64,000 bases of DNA from Ferrithrix thermotolerans DSM 19514 (GTDB taxonomy: Bacteria > Actinomycetota > Acidimicrobiia > Acidimicrobiales > Acidimicrobiaceae), in NCBI RefSeq assembly GCF_900128965.1, contig NZ_FQUL01000011.1, positions 1 through 64,000 on the forward strand, in the 5' to 3' direction. The notes below the pieces were generated by a model. The model had not been told where the DNA came from. It saw nothing but the letters and a program-made list of their open reading frames with translations, and searched no databases. The translations under genes and the position numbers were made by a program. Below, one piece after another: positions 37,069 to 46,481 of this stretch (the first letter of the stretch is position 1; each line of letters begins with the position of its first letter).

Positions 37069-37449
37069 TATGCTCCTCCGTCTTCGATAGCGACTTCAAA
37101 GAGAAGGATAAAGAGGGTACTAAAACTCACTCAAAACACGCATAAAATTATTGTCGAATTTGAACTTAATGGTTGTTTGAGTTGCAGAGTAAGCGTTTCC
37201 AAAGACTTTGAGACGTAAATAGACTTCGACTTTGCGTTTCAGCCAGACGACCCTAAGTTACGATTGCACTCACGGTGATGGTACTCGAAGATCTGATTGG
37301 ATCGCTTTGATCCTCTCGCAACTTAGCCCTACCTGTCTTCTCGGACCGACAGCGTTTGTGAGTGTCTTTGTCCGCTTACAAAGAAGCGGTGGGTCGCTCA
37401 TGAGTCCCCTTTGTGCGAGTAAGAGTTTTTGGACCTTTAGAGGTGAGTT
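37069..37449. promoter_or_regulatory. MFS promoter region with a MarR-like half palindrome
   Basis: No gene was recognised. TGTCGAATTTGAAC at 37152-37165 matches 11 of 14 positions of the palindrome before marR (23176-23189), about 85 bases upstream of the MFS start. Regulation of the MFS gene by that MarR protein is possible but rests only on this similarity. Confidence 0.3.
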
Positions 37450-38040
37450 CTAGAAGTTGTTGTTCCGCAACCGGGAAGCATCCCAGGCGTCGACACTCAC
37501 CTTTATCATGCGCTCATGCTGGCGTCACCTCTCATGTTCATGTCCATGTACAAGCCACTGCCCTTTGTCCCTAGAATGCCAGCTACAGAACCGTTCGTCA
37601 TCGTGGCTATCTCCATAGAAGGGGAAGTGACACATAGAGACCTGGTAATCTTCGATCTGGGCTTCTTCCTGGCAGCCATGGACCAACAGTCCAGCTTCTT
37701 TTTTAGGAGCGCAGCGCCACTTGTCGACCCTATCTTTCTTTTTTGACCTTAGGCCTTCCGAGCAACGATCATGGTTGCCCGGGGATCAAATACTCTCTAC
37801 CGGCCCAGACGTCGATTAGTGCGAGCGATCTCTCTATGGATCCAAGGGCTAAGTAATCGAGCATGTAGGCGTCATCGTCGTCTTCTACGACTCTGCTCCA
37901 CATCTCTGAGATCTCCGGCTTCATGTCCTCTACGTTGCTGTAGGGGCGAGCGGTCTATCTGACTATGTTCTCGTGACCGATGTGTAAGTCCGAGGGCCAC
38001 CATCTTGTAGCTAGATACTCAAAGTGTAACGAGGTGCGGC
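37450..38040 (-). pseudogene. Metallophosphoesterase, broken by three point lesions
   Basis: Minus-strand reading gives SDLHIGHENIVR near 37970-37990, a TAG stop at 37955-37957 where homologues have Tyr, then RPYSNVEDMKPEISEMWSRV. Removing one G from the run near 37778-37784 restores PGNHDR, the catalytic motif, and the frame runs on through CHFPFYGDSHDDERF to LVHGHEHER, where TGA at 37525-37527 replaces a Trp. The final VSVDAWD and stop at 37450-37452 match the end of the family. This is a calcineurin-like phosphoesterase of the small bacterial GNHD/GHxH type. The start is not clear; the N-terminal boundary is estimated. Confidence 0.85.
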
Positions 38041-38202
38041 CACCCCAACGTCTAACAACGATAGTGTCTTGAGATCTGAATTGGTCTTTCTCAAAGCCAT
38101 CGTCGCTTGGTGTGCCAACCACTCTTAGTTTTATCTCGCTTTATCTGCTCTGCTCTGAGTTTGCTACTTATCCCGATGCCTAAGGTGAGAGGTGAGCAAC
38201 CT

Positions 38203-39321
38203 ATGCGCCTAAGAAGTTGCATCGGCAGCTATTTTTTTGTTATGGAAACAACCGACAGTTCGGCGTCTGGCATCGTCACTTGGCAGACGATCCTCTCCAA
38301 ACTCTCTGATCGGAAAGATCTAGATAAGACGGAAGCGCAGTGGGCTATGGAAGATATGCTCGCCGGTCGCACGTCTCATACGATTATGGCCGCCTTCCTT
38401 TTGGGACTTCGAGCCAAAGGTGAGTCTCCACTTGAGATGAGCAGCTTTGCGACTGTGATGTCAAGGTACAAGACCGAGGTAGTACTAGGTGCCGCAGCTG
38501 TGGACACCTGTGGAACAGGTGGCGATAAGAGACACACCGTAAACGTCTCTACTGGCTCTGCGATCTTGGTGGCTGGAGCAGGAGGGAAGGTTTGTAAACA
38601 TGGGGGTCGGGCGTCGTCATCTAAGAGTGGATCGGCGGATATCCTAGAGGCACTGGGGGTCGATATAGATATGTCACCAGAGGTGGTTGCTCGGTGCGTG
38701 GAGTCCGCTGGAATTGGCTTTTGCTTTGCACCACGGTACCATCCCGCTATGGCTCATGTGGCTCCGGTAAGGAGGGAGCTGAAGGTTCCCACGGTCTTCA
38801 ACTTTCTGGGACCACTAGTAAATCCGGCTAACACCCCTTACCAACTAGTTGGGGTATCCGACCCAAAGATGGTGGATGCTGTTGCTCAAGTTCTTTCGAG
38901 TTTAGGGTCCAAGGGATCCATGGTCGTTTTCGGAGCAGATGGACTCGACGAGATCTCTCTCACCTCTGTCTCCTATGTGACCGAGATCGTCTGTAACGAG
39001 GGCGGTTTCGCTGAGGAGAAGAGATACCAACTGGATCCGAGAGACTTCGGCTTCAAACTATGCCAGATTGAAGACTTGGTGGGGGGTACCCCTAACGAGA
39101 ACGCCGCTGAGCTAATAGACGTTTTGGAAGGAAGGCTTCAAGGTCCCAAATTAGATATCTTGGTGCTCAATGCAGGAGCAGCTCTTTATATATCAAAGCA
39201 ATCAGAGTCCATAGCGGATGGTATCGAGATGGCATATGAGTCCGTGAGGTCTGGTGCGGCGCTAAATGCCCTAAACGATCTAGTTAGCATCTCTAACGAA
39301 GAGGTGAAGACCGGTACGTAA
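38203..39321 (+). CDS. trpD: Anthranilate phosphoribosyltransferase
   Basis: TrpD transfers phosphoribose from PRPP to anthranilate, the second step of tryptophan synthesis. The protein has the PRPP-binding DTCGTGGDKRHTVNVST, then KVCKHGGRASSSKSGSADILEALG (conserved Arg/Lys) and the FAPRYHPAMAHVAPVRRELKVPT segment, as in all TrpD. Length is 372 residues from the ATG at 38203 (GAGGTGAG upstream) or 359 from the ATG at 38242, which is closer to the family length; the choice is open. No other trp gene is nearby. Confidence 0.93.
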   Translation: MRLRSCIGSYFFVMETTDSSASGIVTWQTILSKLSDRKDLDKTEAQWAMEDMLAGRTSHTIMAAFLLGLRAKGESPLEMSSFATVMSRYKTEVVLGAAAVDTCGTGGDKRHTVNVSTGSAILVAGAGGKVCKHGGRASSSKSGSADILEALGVDIDMSPEVVARCVESAGIGFCFAPRYHPAMAHVAPVRRELKVPTVFNFLGPLVNPANTPYQLVGVSDPKMVDAVAQVLSSLGSKGSMVVFGADGLDEISLTSVSYVTEIVCNEGGFAEEKRYQLDPRDFGFKLCQIEDLVGGTPNENAAELIDVLEGRLQGPKLDILVLNAGAALYISKQSESIADGIEMAYESVRSGAALNALNDLVSISNEEVKTGT

Positions 39322-39440
39322 GCACATCTGGTCAACTAGCTCAGTCACGAACCACATACAGTTAGTTACTTATCAAAGTGCTTATCTTGCCCCAAGGCAG
39401 CGTTACGGGAGTCGGAAGGGTCTCGTTGGACCGTATTTCT

Positions 39441-40928
39441 TCAGGATAAACGTGCCACAAACAACTCCCCAAGTCTGTGGATCTCAGACGCAAGGGAAAG
39501 GTCTGACAGATGGGTTAGGGGGTTGAGGCCGCCCCTTAGTACTCTGTTGGCTACGAGAGCCGACTCGAATAACTCTGTGTCTGTGGATCTATTTGCCCAT
39601 TGGTACCAACAACTGTCACCTTGGATATCAAGTAACCCCTCTTGGATCGTTACTCTCTGATGGCTTTGGCTCTCCAACAACTGCAGAGCTTCTCTGTCTC
39701 TGATCTCCCTTGCTAGCAGAGTGACTGACAGTTTCATTAGTAGCCTCTTGGCGTCGTCTCTCGTAACCGCTGCTTTTTCAAACTCCTTCTCATTCGACAT
39801 CGACACCATCTTGTTATGAAAGATGTGGTAGATCCTTTGATAGACCTCCGGATCTCTATCTACAAGGAGAACCTCGCCAGCTGAGTCTTTTAGGGACTCT
39901 ATAGCTCTAAGGGCAGAGTGGGCGGAGAATTTAGAGAGAAACGGTCCGAGCAAATGGTTGGGTCTCGCTAACAAGTGGTCCTTAGCTGCTGAGGACGGGA
40001 GTAAACTCCGATGCCTTGTATCGATCCACCAAAGCTCTTGATTTTTATGCTGATGGTTAAATCTCGGAGCTAAACCCTGGATTAGCCGCCTCTCAAGCGC
40101 CTCAGCTTCGATGAGGGTAGGCGTCACCGAGTAGTCGATCCTTGAAAGCTGGTGCAGAAGAACTGGTATCTTACGACGCTGTTCGGAGGAGAAGTAACTT
40201 CTTACCCTTGTCTTTAGGTCTGTGGCCTTACCTACATAAAGGGGCTTTGATTCCTGATCCAAAAAGAGGTATACCCCACTTTTATGCGGTAAAGTCTTCG
40301 ATAGCGTCGTTTTTTTGGCGAGTTGACCGCTGTTTAGAGTTGTTATAGTCCGCAGATCTTCTAAGTGCGTAGCTCCAAGTTGTCCCGCTCGCTCTATTAG
40401 TGCATGTAGCAGCTCCACGGTGGCCAAGACGTCGTCCATCGCTCGGTGGCTCGGACGGTACCTAGCAGAGATGTACTGTGACAAGGTGCCAAGGCGAAAG
40501 TCATGTACCTCACCCAATAACAGCCTGCGGCTTAACGTCAGCGTGTCAAGCGGTGTGGCCGTCAACGGCTCCATTCCGATCCTCACGCATGCGGCGTTAA
40601 TGTAGCGCAGATCAAATTTCACGTTGTGTCCCACTGGTACTGTGCCTCGAACAAACTCTGCGAACTGTGGAATTACCTCGTTTTCCAACGGAGCCTCCTC
40701 GACCATGTGATTTTGAATTCCGGTCAAGGCTACGATCCGGGGAGGTATTGCATTTTTTGGCCTCATGAGAGTGTGGAACCGATCCTCGAGATGTCCGTAG
40801 CGGACCTTGACCGCAGCGATCTCTGTTATAGACGGTTCTTCGGGTCCGCTCCCGTTAGTCTCCACGTCCAACACGCAAAAGGTTAGTTGAGAGAGCTGAG
40901 TTAGCTCGTAGTCAAGCTCTAACTGCAT
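39441..40928 (-). CDS. DnaQ-like exonuclease fused to a UvrC-type GIY-YIG domain
   Basis: A 495-residue fusion. The first part (about 10-185) is a DEDDh 3'-5' exonuclease with CVLDVETNGSGPEEPSI (acidic DxE), GHNVKFDLRYINA and HRAMDDVLATVELL. The second (about 215-300) is a GIY-YIG nuclease like the UvrC N-terminus: KSGVYLFLDQESKPLYVGKA. The remaining C-terminal part resembles the UvrC linker and UVR region (EFEKAAVTRDDAKRL). Such fusions occur in actinobacteria and probably take part in repair. The RNase H-like endonuclease half of UvrC is missing. Confidence 0.9.
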   Translation of the reverse strand: MQLELDYELTQLSQLTFCVLDVETNGSGPEEPSITEIAAVKVRYGHLEDRFHTLMRPKNAIPPRIVALTGIQNHMVEEAPLENEVIPQFAEFVRGTVPVGHNVKFDLRYINAACVRIGMEPLTATPLDTLTLSRRLLLGEVHDFRLGTLSQYISARYRPSHRAMDDVLATVELLHALIERAGQLGATHLEDLRTITTLNSGQLAKKTTLSKTLPHKSGVYLFLDQESKPLYVGKATDLKTRVRSYFSSEQRRKIPVLLHQLSRIDYSVTPTLIEAEALERRLIQGLAPRFNHQHKNQELWWIDTRHRSLLPSSAAKDHLLARPNHLLGPFLSKFSAHSALRAIESLKDSAGEVLLVDRDPEVYQRIYHIFHNKMVSMSNEKEFEKAAVTRDDAKRLLMKLSVTLLAREIRDREALQLLESQSHQRVTIQEGLLDIQGDSCWYQWANRSTDTELFESALVANRVLRGGLNPLTHLSDLSLASEIHRLGELFVARLS

Positions 40929-41179
40929 AGATCGAGCTTATACTGGAGATGAAACGATAGTACATGTGTTCTAAGTCTTTACTTTTGCTACCCTTTACCT
41001 AAATTAGCCTTATGTGAGGTGTAAAGGGGTAGAAGTAGTAATGCTTTGGGAGTTTTGACGATGCCTATCGATCGAGGCGACCCTATAGAGGTTGTACTTC
41101 GGATGCAATTGTCGTAGAGTGTGATTTTCAGATCGACTGGGCGTGTTAATCGTATGCAACTTTGTCTAGTCTGTGGAGC

Positions 41180-42727
41180 TTACTTGGCAGATTGAGATAT
41201 GTAAAGCTCTGTTATCTTTTCTACAAGACCCAAAGAGGGCGAGCCATATCGGAGAAGGGCGTCGTGAAAGTCTCCTAAAGAAAAAGTGCCACCCATCAGG
41301 GCCTTTGCTCTGTCTCTCTCTTTGGCTATCACCTTTTTGCCCAGGCTGTATCTGGCGTAAGTAGGGTCAAATAGCGCCCGCTCGGCTTCAGAGTAAGCAG
41401 CAGGCCCCTTTAGATGAGCTAGATCTTCAAAGACGCGCGCTGCATCTGCCACAGTCACTCCCTCTGCGTGTTGCATGAAGGTAGATAGAACCCGTGCGAT
41501 CCGCACCAATGCCTCGACTGCCACACCGATTTGAAAGCGTGGATCGTCGCTCATAAAACCCTCCTCAAGCATGAGTTCCTCGCCGTAGTGTGCCCACCCC
41601 TCAACGAAGGCGTTGGAGAGAAGGGTCTTGGTTACCTCAGACTTCGAACTCCTAAGCCTCTGGCCATGAGCAAAGTGACCAGGTATAGCTTCATGTACGG
41701 TAATAGCTGGGAGTGTTGTGAAAGAAAATACGGACATCCACTGAGCTTCTTGCTCTTTAGTGAACTCCTCACTTGGAGGTGTGATGTAGTACATCGCTGG
41801 CGCACTTTGCTCATAGGGTGCGTTCCAAGACATCATCGCCATCGCCCATCTTCTTGAGAGAGGAGCAGGTCCTACCTTACATATGCCGCCAACGTCTTTG
41901 AGTAACCCTCTTTGTTCAACAAAGCTTCGAGCCGTTGAGATCGTCTCACGCGCTAAGGTATAGACTTGGTGCATCTCAGGGTACTCCATGAGGAGGTCTC
42001 TAACTGTCAACTCAGGGTCTTTACGCAGAGACCTAAGGCGAAGCAGTCCGTCCTCAAGCATCTCCCCAAGACGCTTCGCTTCGGACTCTGCCCACGATAT
42101 CACCTCGGAGGAGGAGAACGAGACCCCGTCGTAGACCCCTAAGTATCTCTCAAGACTTTGCCTTCCAAGAGCGGGAGGTACGTCGTTTTTGTTTGGGTCT
42201 TCAAAGTCCATGAGATGGGCCTTTAGGCGTGCAATAGCAGCGGTGGATCTGAGCTTTATCTCTTCAGGTATCGGTTCTTGTGCCACAGACCTCTCGAGGT
42301 TTCTAAGCGTGGAGAGAGCTGCCGATGCCATAGGGGCAGAGACCCGATCTAGGGTAGCAACTGCAGTATCCACAAGGCCCGGCCATAGATCTAAGTGTTT
42401 AACCTTCGATTCGGTCCGTTGTTCAACAGGAGCGTACTCCCTGTCGTAACAAGACACATCGAGGTTATCTATGTGAACGAAAGGGTTGGATCTGTGGACA
42501 GAAAGATCTCTGTATTCGAATCGAAGGCCTTCCTCATAGTTGCCTAATTGGGCACTTTCGATCTCATCTAGATCTGGCGTATCTCCGGTTCCTAAGGTAA
42601 GTAGCATTTTATCGACCGAGGATGGACTAAGGTCCACGGCTACTGCGTCATATAGATCGTGAAGTCCCGCCATCTCGCGAAGTGTCGGGACTATGAACTG
42701 GTGCACATTGGACAGCCGTAGGGTCAT
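41180..42727 (-). CDS. DUF885 family protein, putative metallopeptidase
   Basis: A 515-residue DUF885 protein. The diagnostic HEAIPGHFAHGQRL followed by FVEGWAHYGEELMLEEGF carries His, Glu and His/Glu residues in the arrangement of a zinc peptidase. DUF885 proteins are large, mostly helical and often annotated as X-Pro or oligopeptide hydrolases without firm biochemistry. No signal peptide is present, so it is probably cytoplasmic. The gene is divergent from the small zinc-ribbon gene. Confidence 0.88.
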   Translation of the reverse strand: MTLRLSNVHQFIVPTLREMAGLHDLYDAVAVDLSPSSVDKMLLTLGTGDTPDLDEIESAQLGNYEEGLRFEYRDLSVHRSNPFVHIDNLDVSCYDREYAPVEQRTESKVKHLDLWPGLVDTAVATLDRVSAPMASAALSTLRNLERSVAQEPIPEEIKLRSTAAIARLKAHLMDFEDPNKNDVPPALGRQSLERYLGVYDGVSFSSSEVISWAESEAKRLGEMLEDGLLRLRSLRKDPELTVRDLLMEYPEMHQVYTLARETISTARSFVEQRGLLKDVGGICKVGPAPLSRRWAMAMMSWNAPYEQSAPAMYYITPPSEEFTKEQEAQWMSVFSFTTLPAITVHEAIPGHFAHGQRLRSSKSEVTKTLLSNAFVEGWAHYGEELMLEEGFMSDDPRFQIGVAVEALVRIARVLSTFMQHAEGVTVADAARVFEDLAHLKGPAAYSEAERALFDPTYARYSLGKKVIAKERDRAKALMGGTFSLGDFHDALLRYGSPSLGLVEKITELYISQSAK

Positions 42728-42750
42728 ACTTTAAAGGTATCGTAACTATC

Positions 42751-42954
42751 GTGGAAACTCGACGCTATAGATGCACAAACTGTGGGAACGTTACCAGATT
42801 TGATGTAACAACCGATGTCGTCTCCAAATCCTTTTACCACTTCAGCGTGGGCGGTGAGTTAGGAATTGAGGGTGAGGAAGTTATAAGGAAGGAGATCCTA
42901 GAGGTCTCTTGCAGATGGTGTGAGTCGCCAAAGTGGGTCACAGAACTCGGCTAG
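42751..42954 (+). CDS. Small zinc-ribbon protein
   Basis: A 67-residue protein with two CxxC pairs, CTNCGNVTRF near the N-terminus and CRWCESPKWV near the C-terminus, which should bind one zinc. The start is GTG. No known family is recognisable beyond the zinc ribbon. It lies in the gap between the DUF885 gene and a reductase gene, 75 bases upstream of the latter. A nucleic-acid or protein-binding role is possible. Confidence 0.7.
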   Translation: METRRYRCTNCGNVTRFDVTTDVVSKSFYHFSVGGELGIEGEEVIRKEILEVSCRWCESPKWVTELG

Positions 42955-43029
42955 TTGATCGAGAGCTTTAGGTGACAGATGTCGAAGCTGAACAGCTCGT
43001 AGTCACCTATTGCAGTTATGCTTTAATCT

Positions 43030-43836
43030 GTGGTCAATGAACAAAGTCGTAATGAGGTCGAGCTGAAAGTGGAAGATCCCGTGCGGAGAGGCCAATCTGG
43101 TAGTGTACGGGCCAAGCCTCCCGTGTGGCAAAAGGGCAAGGTCGTTGGGATCATAGTTGAGACTCCGGAGACCAACACCCTTCAGATCGAGGTGCCTGAT
43201 CCAACGCCGTTTCTCCCGGGTCAGTACTATAACATCCGTATCCCAATCGAAGGCCGACCCAGACCTATCCAGAGGGCTTACTCTATCGGCTCATCTCCTT
43301 TCCCCAACTACTCCGTGGTAGACGTTGGTATCAGGGAAACCCCAGGTGGTCTCGTGTCCCCAAGGCTGGTACGAGAGAGCTTCGTTGGTCAGGAACTAGA
43401 GGTAAGAGGGCCCTACGGTGCATTTACCTGGACAGAGCAGGACGGTGGTCCTGTGTTGCTGATTGGAGCAGGCTCGGGTGTGGTTCCTTTGATGGCGATG
43501 ATCCGTTACCAGGTTTCAAAGGGCCTCTCGACACCGATGCATCTTCTGTTCTCCTCCAAGGGATACGAATATGTAATCTATAGGGATGATCTAGAGCGTC
43601 TGGAGAGCGAGAACGGCTGGCTTACGGTCTCCCACGCCTTTACCCGAGCCCCCGGAGACGAGAGGTGCAGATACCACAGACGCATCGATAAAGAGATGAT
43701 CTCTGAGGTGTTTCACGAGATAGATCCAAAGGTTGCCTACCTCTGTGGGCCTCCGGAGATGGTTGAGGAGAGCGAGAAGGTTCTACTGGGTCTGGGCATG
43801 CCTGAAGAGGCCGTAAAGACCGAGAAGTACGACTGA
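43030..43836 (+). CDS. Ferredoxin-NADP reductase-type flavoprotein
   Basis: A 268-residue FAD/NAD(P)H oxidoreductase. FAD is bound by the RAYSIGSS motif (family RxYS) and the NAD(P) half has LIGAGSGVVPLMAMIRY, then the CGPPEMVEESEKVLLGLG signature near the C-terminus. No [2Fe-2S] domain is present, so electrons must pass to a separate partner. The start is GTG. Next to it, nine bases on, is a DUF4031 gene and then queG. QueG needs a reduced donor, so this reductase may supply it; that is inference. Confidence 0.88.
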   Translation: MVNEQSRNEVELKVEDPVRRGQSGSVRAKPPVWQKGKVVGIIVETPETNTLQIEVPDPTPFLPGQYYNIRIPIEGRPRPIQRAYSIGSSPFPNYSVVDVGIRETPGGLVSPRLVRESFVGQELEVRGPYGAFTWTEQDGGPVLLIGAGSGVVPLMAMIRYQVSKGLSTPMHLLFSSKGYEYVIYRDDLERLESENGWLTVSHAFTRAPGDERCRYHRRIDKEMISEVFHEIDPKVAYLCGPPEMVEESEKVLLGLGMPEEAVKTEKYD

Positions 43837-43845
43837 GGCCATGGC

Positions 43846-44118
43846 GTGATCCTAATAGACCGTCCTCTTTGGTACAAAGACGGCGAAAGATGGTCGCATC
43901 TAGTGAGCAACGTATCCCTCGAGGAGCTTCATAGCTTTGTAGACCTGTTGGGAGTTCCCCGAAAGGCGTTTCAGGGTGACCACTACGATATTCCTGAAAG
44001 ACTGCTCGCAAGATCGATCGAACTCGGGGCTGTGCTTGTAGACCCCCGAAGACTTCTTTCAGAGCTAAAAGCTGCGGGTCTGCGTAGACCTTCGAGTCCA
44101 AATCGGCCCTTACGGTGA
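43846..44118 (+). CDS. DUF4031 protein
   Basis: A 90-residue protein of DUF4031, with the family N-terminus ILIDRPLWYKDGERWSHLVS and the core GDHYDIPERLLARSIELGAV containing the conserved His and Asp residues. Its function is unknown; members occur mostly in actinobacteria. The start is GTG. It lies nine bases after the ferredoxin reductase-like gene and 21 bases before queG, so the three are probably one operon. Confidence 0.85.
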   Translation: MILIDRPLWYKDGERWSHLVSNVSLEELHSFVDLLGVPRKAFQGDHYDIPERLLARSIELGAVLVDPRRLLSELKAAGLRRPSSPNRPLR

Positions 44119-44139
44119 CAATGGGTCTATTTTAGTTTG

Positions 44140-45195
44140 ATGGATTTATCAGGACCGATCGGTCTCGCTAATTCTCTTGACGCTCTCTCGGAGAGGTTAC
44201 TAGGTAATCTTCGCAGCGCCGGTGCAGTTGCAGCGGGGATCACCTCCGCCGAGGGCTTTGAGGGTGACCTGACCTTCCTCCAAAGACAGCGTGCAAGCGG
44301 AGAGAACGACACAATGGCTTTCACCTATCGCAACCCTTACAGATCCACCCATATAAGGGTGACTTACCCCTATGCAAAAAGTATCGTTGTAGCAGCTCAT
44401 CGCTATGAAAAACCTTTGGAGCCAGAGGTTGACTATGTTGCAGCTTACTCTTTGTCGGACTACTACGCAGAGCTCAGATCCATGCTCTATGATGCATCCC
44501 GGTTGCTCAAAGACAACGGATATCGGGCTCAGGTTGTTATGGACTCTAACGCTCTGGTGGACAAGGCCGCTGCCAGGAGAGCCGGATTGGGTTGGGTAGG
44601 GAAGAACTCGCTGGTTCTTATCCCAAAGGTCGGATCCAACGTCGTGCTCGGCTCTATTGTGACCGACGCCGAACTATGTTTTACCGACTCCCCCGTGAGG
44701 TCTCTATGCGGTAGTTGCACGCGCTGCCAGGACAACTGTCCAACAGGAGCTTTACAGCAGGCTGGAGTTGTAGATGTCTCTAGGTGCCTGGCATGGCTTT
44801 TGCAACGCGAGGGGTCGTTCCCTCTCACTTATCGCGAGACGGTTGGCACTCAGATATATGGATGCGACCGATGTCAGACGGTATGCCCTGTCGGTGGGCG
44901 GGCTCGGAGAGACTCAAAGAGTCAACTTGAGCCAGCGGAAAGCTCCTTTGAGCCGAAGACACTTCTCGTTCTAACCGACGAAGAGCTGCTAAGACGTTGC
45001 GAGAGGTTCTATGTGCCGTCTCGATCGGCTAACCATATTAGGAGAAACGCTCTGTTAGCCCTAGGAAATAAACGTCCCATTACAGACCAAGAGGTCGAAC
45101 TGCTGCGTCGATACTCGAGATCTCCGGATCCGGTCTTGGCCGAACAGGCGTTGTGGTCGCTTGCGCGACATGGGCTTGCTCTATCATATACATAG
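44140..45195 (+). CDS. queG: Epoxyqueuosine reductase
   Basis: QueG reduces epoxyqueuosine to queuosine in tRNA with cobalamin and two [4Fe-4S] clusters, the last step of Q biosynthesis. The protein has CGSCTRCQDNCPTGA and CDRCQTVCPV (the two clusters). The central segment AARRAGLGWVGKNSLVL is also family-typical. The ATG at 44140 is preferred over the TTG three bases upstream. With queC at 20 kb this argues for de novo queuosine synthesis. The preceding reductase-like gene may provide electrons. Confidence 0.94.
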   Translation: MDLSGPIGLANSLDALSERLLGNLRSAGAVAAGITSAEGFEGDLTFLQRQRASGENDTMAFTYRNPYRSTHIRVTYPYAKSIVVAAHRYEKPLEPEVDYVAAYSLSDYYAELRSMLYDASRLLKDNGYRAQVVMDSNALVDKAAARRAGLGWVGKNSLVLIPKVGSNVVLGSIVTDAELCFTDSPVRSLCGSCTRCQDNCPTGALQQAGVVDVSRCLAWLLQREGSFPLTYRETVGTQIYGCDRCQTVCPVGGRARRDSKSQLEPAESSFEPKTLLVLTDEELLRRCERFYVPSRSANHIRRNALLALGNKRPITDQEVELLRRYSRSPDPVLAEQALWSLARHGLALSYT

Positions 45196-45218
45196 CGTCT
45201 CGAACTAGATAGTTTTTA

Positions 45219-45249
45219 GGCTCTCTTGCACTCAAGCACAAGGAGAGCC
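45219..45249 (+). terminator. Imperfect hairpin after queG
   Basis: GGCTCTC (45219-45225) pairs with GAGAGCC (45243-45249), with a further TTG/CAA pairing next to a bulge. No T-run follows. It may be a weak terminator or a site before the glycosyltransferase gene. Confidence 0.4.
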
Positions 45250-45272
45250 AGTTTCAAAGTAAACTCCGCAAA

Positions 45273-46424
45273 GTGAAGATAAGGCACGTTCTTCTTACAA
45301 ATGACTTTCCCCCCAAGAGAGGCGGCATACAGAACTATCACTACGAGCTCTGGCGACGACTTGACCCAGATACCTTCACGGTCATATGTCCAGCAAGCGG
45401 AGATGCGGAAAAAGACCGGGAGTTCGATGACAAAGTAGGCTTTAGAGTTGTAAGACTAAAGGGTCCCCTCCTTCCAACAAGATCACTTGTTTCACTTGTA
45501 GAAGAGGAGGTCGCTAAAATCGGCGCTTCTCTTGTCGTAATCGAACCAGCTTTTTTGCTCGGCAGGGTCGGGTGGTCTCTCTCTGTTCCCTATGCGGTCA
45601 TTGTCTTTGGGGCGGAGTACGTGATACCTGCGGCTATCCCAACACTAAGAACGCAACTTCGTCGGACGATTGAAAGGTCCACGCTCGTGATTGCTGGCGG
45701 CGGTTATCCGGCTAACGAGGTGATTCGATCGCTAGCCGGGCGGGGACTCGACCTGTCTAGAAAGGTGAAAACTATTCGTCCGGGCGTAGATCATGACTAC
45801 TTCCGTGAGCCGACCGAGGCTGAAAGATGCGAGGCTCGAAAGTACTTCTCGGTGGATATGTCTCGTAATGTCGTGGTCTTTGTCTCTAGGCTGGTGCCAA
45901 GAAAGGGAGCAGACACCCTGATAAAGGCGGTGGCTCTTATGGAGCCAGAGATTCGTCCTCTGATTATGCTTGGAGGCACGGGGAGAGACGAAGCCAGACT
46001 TAGGTCCCTAGCGAGAAAGCTCGACGTCGAGGTGCGCTTTCAGGGCGGACTCTCTAAGTCTGAACTGCGCAGGCTGTATTGGTGCGGAGATGTCTTTGCG
46101 ATGCTGACGCGCTCTAGGTGGTTGGGTCTCGAACAGGAAGGTTTCGGCATAGTGTTCCTCGAGGCAGCCGCAACGGGTCTTGCGGTTTTAGCTGGTAAAA
46201 GCGGAGGGTCTTATGAGGCCGTGCTGCACGGTGAATCTGGATTCTTGGTGGATCCACCAGAGAGCGCTGCGCTCCTTGAAGAGGGGCTGAGACGTCTGCT
46301 TGAAGACAGGACTTTGAGAAAGACCTTTGGGGAGAGGGGCAGAAGGTATGTCGTAGAGTGCTGTGACTACGACCACTTATCGACACAGCTGAGGGAAGCT
46401 CTTGAGTTAGCGGTGCTAAGCTAA
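45273..46424 (+). CDS. GT4-type glycosyltransferase, PimB-like
   Basis: A 383-residue GT-B enzyme. N-terminal TNDFPPKRGGIQNYHYEL binds the acceptor side; the C-terminal half has the donor-binding VSRLVPRKGADTLIKA, and EQEGFGIVFLEAAATGLAV matches the E-x(7)-E motif of GT4. The overall pattern resembles PimB' mannosyltransferase of phosphatidylinositol mannoside synthesis and related enzymes of actinobacteria. The acceptor is unproven. The start is GTG. SRPBCC, ROK kinase and aminotransferase genes follow on the same strand. Confidence 0.85.
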   Translation: MKIRHVLLTNDFPPKRGGIQNYHYELWRRLDPDTFTVICPASGDAEKDREFDDKVGFRVVRLKGPLLPTRSLVSLVEEEVAKIGASLVVIEPAFLLGRVGWSLSVPYAVIVFGAEYVIPAAIPTLRTQLRRTIERSTLVIAGGGYPANEVIRSLAGRGLDLSRKVKTIRPGVDHDYFREPTEAERCEARKYFSVDMSRNVVVFVSRLVPRKGADTLIKAVALMEPEIRPLIMLGGTGRDEARLRSLARKLDVEVRFQGGLSKSELRRLYWCGDVFAMLTRSRWLGLEQEGFGIVFLEAAATGLAVLAGKSGGSYEAVLHGESGFLVDPPESAALLEEGLRRLLEDRTLRKTFGERGRRYVVECCDYDHLSTQLREALELAVLS

Positions 46425-46481
46425 GCTGTATTCGTAGTCTCAAACCGTTACGTTGCGGTTGAGGGAGAGCTAGGAGCGGAT

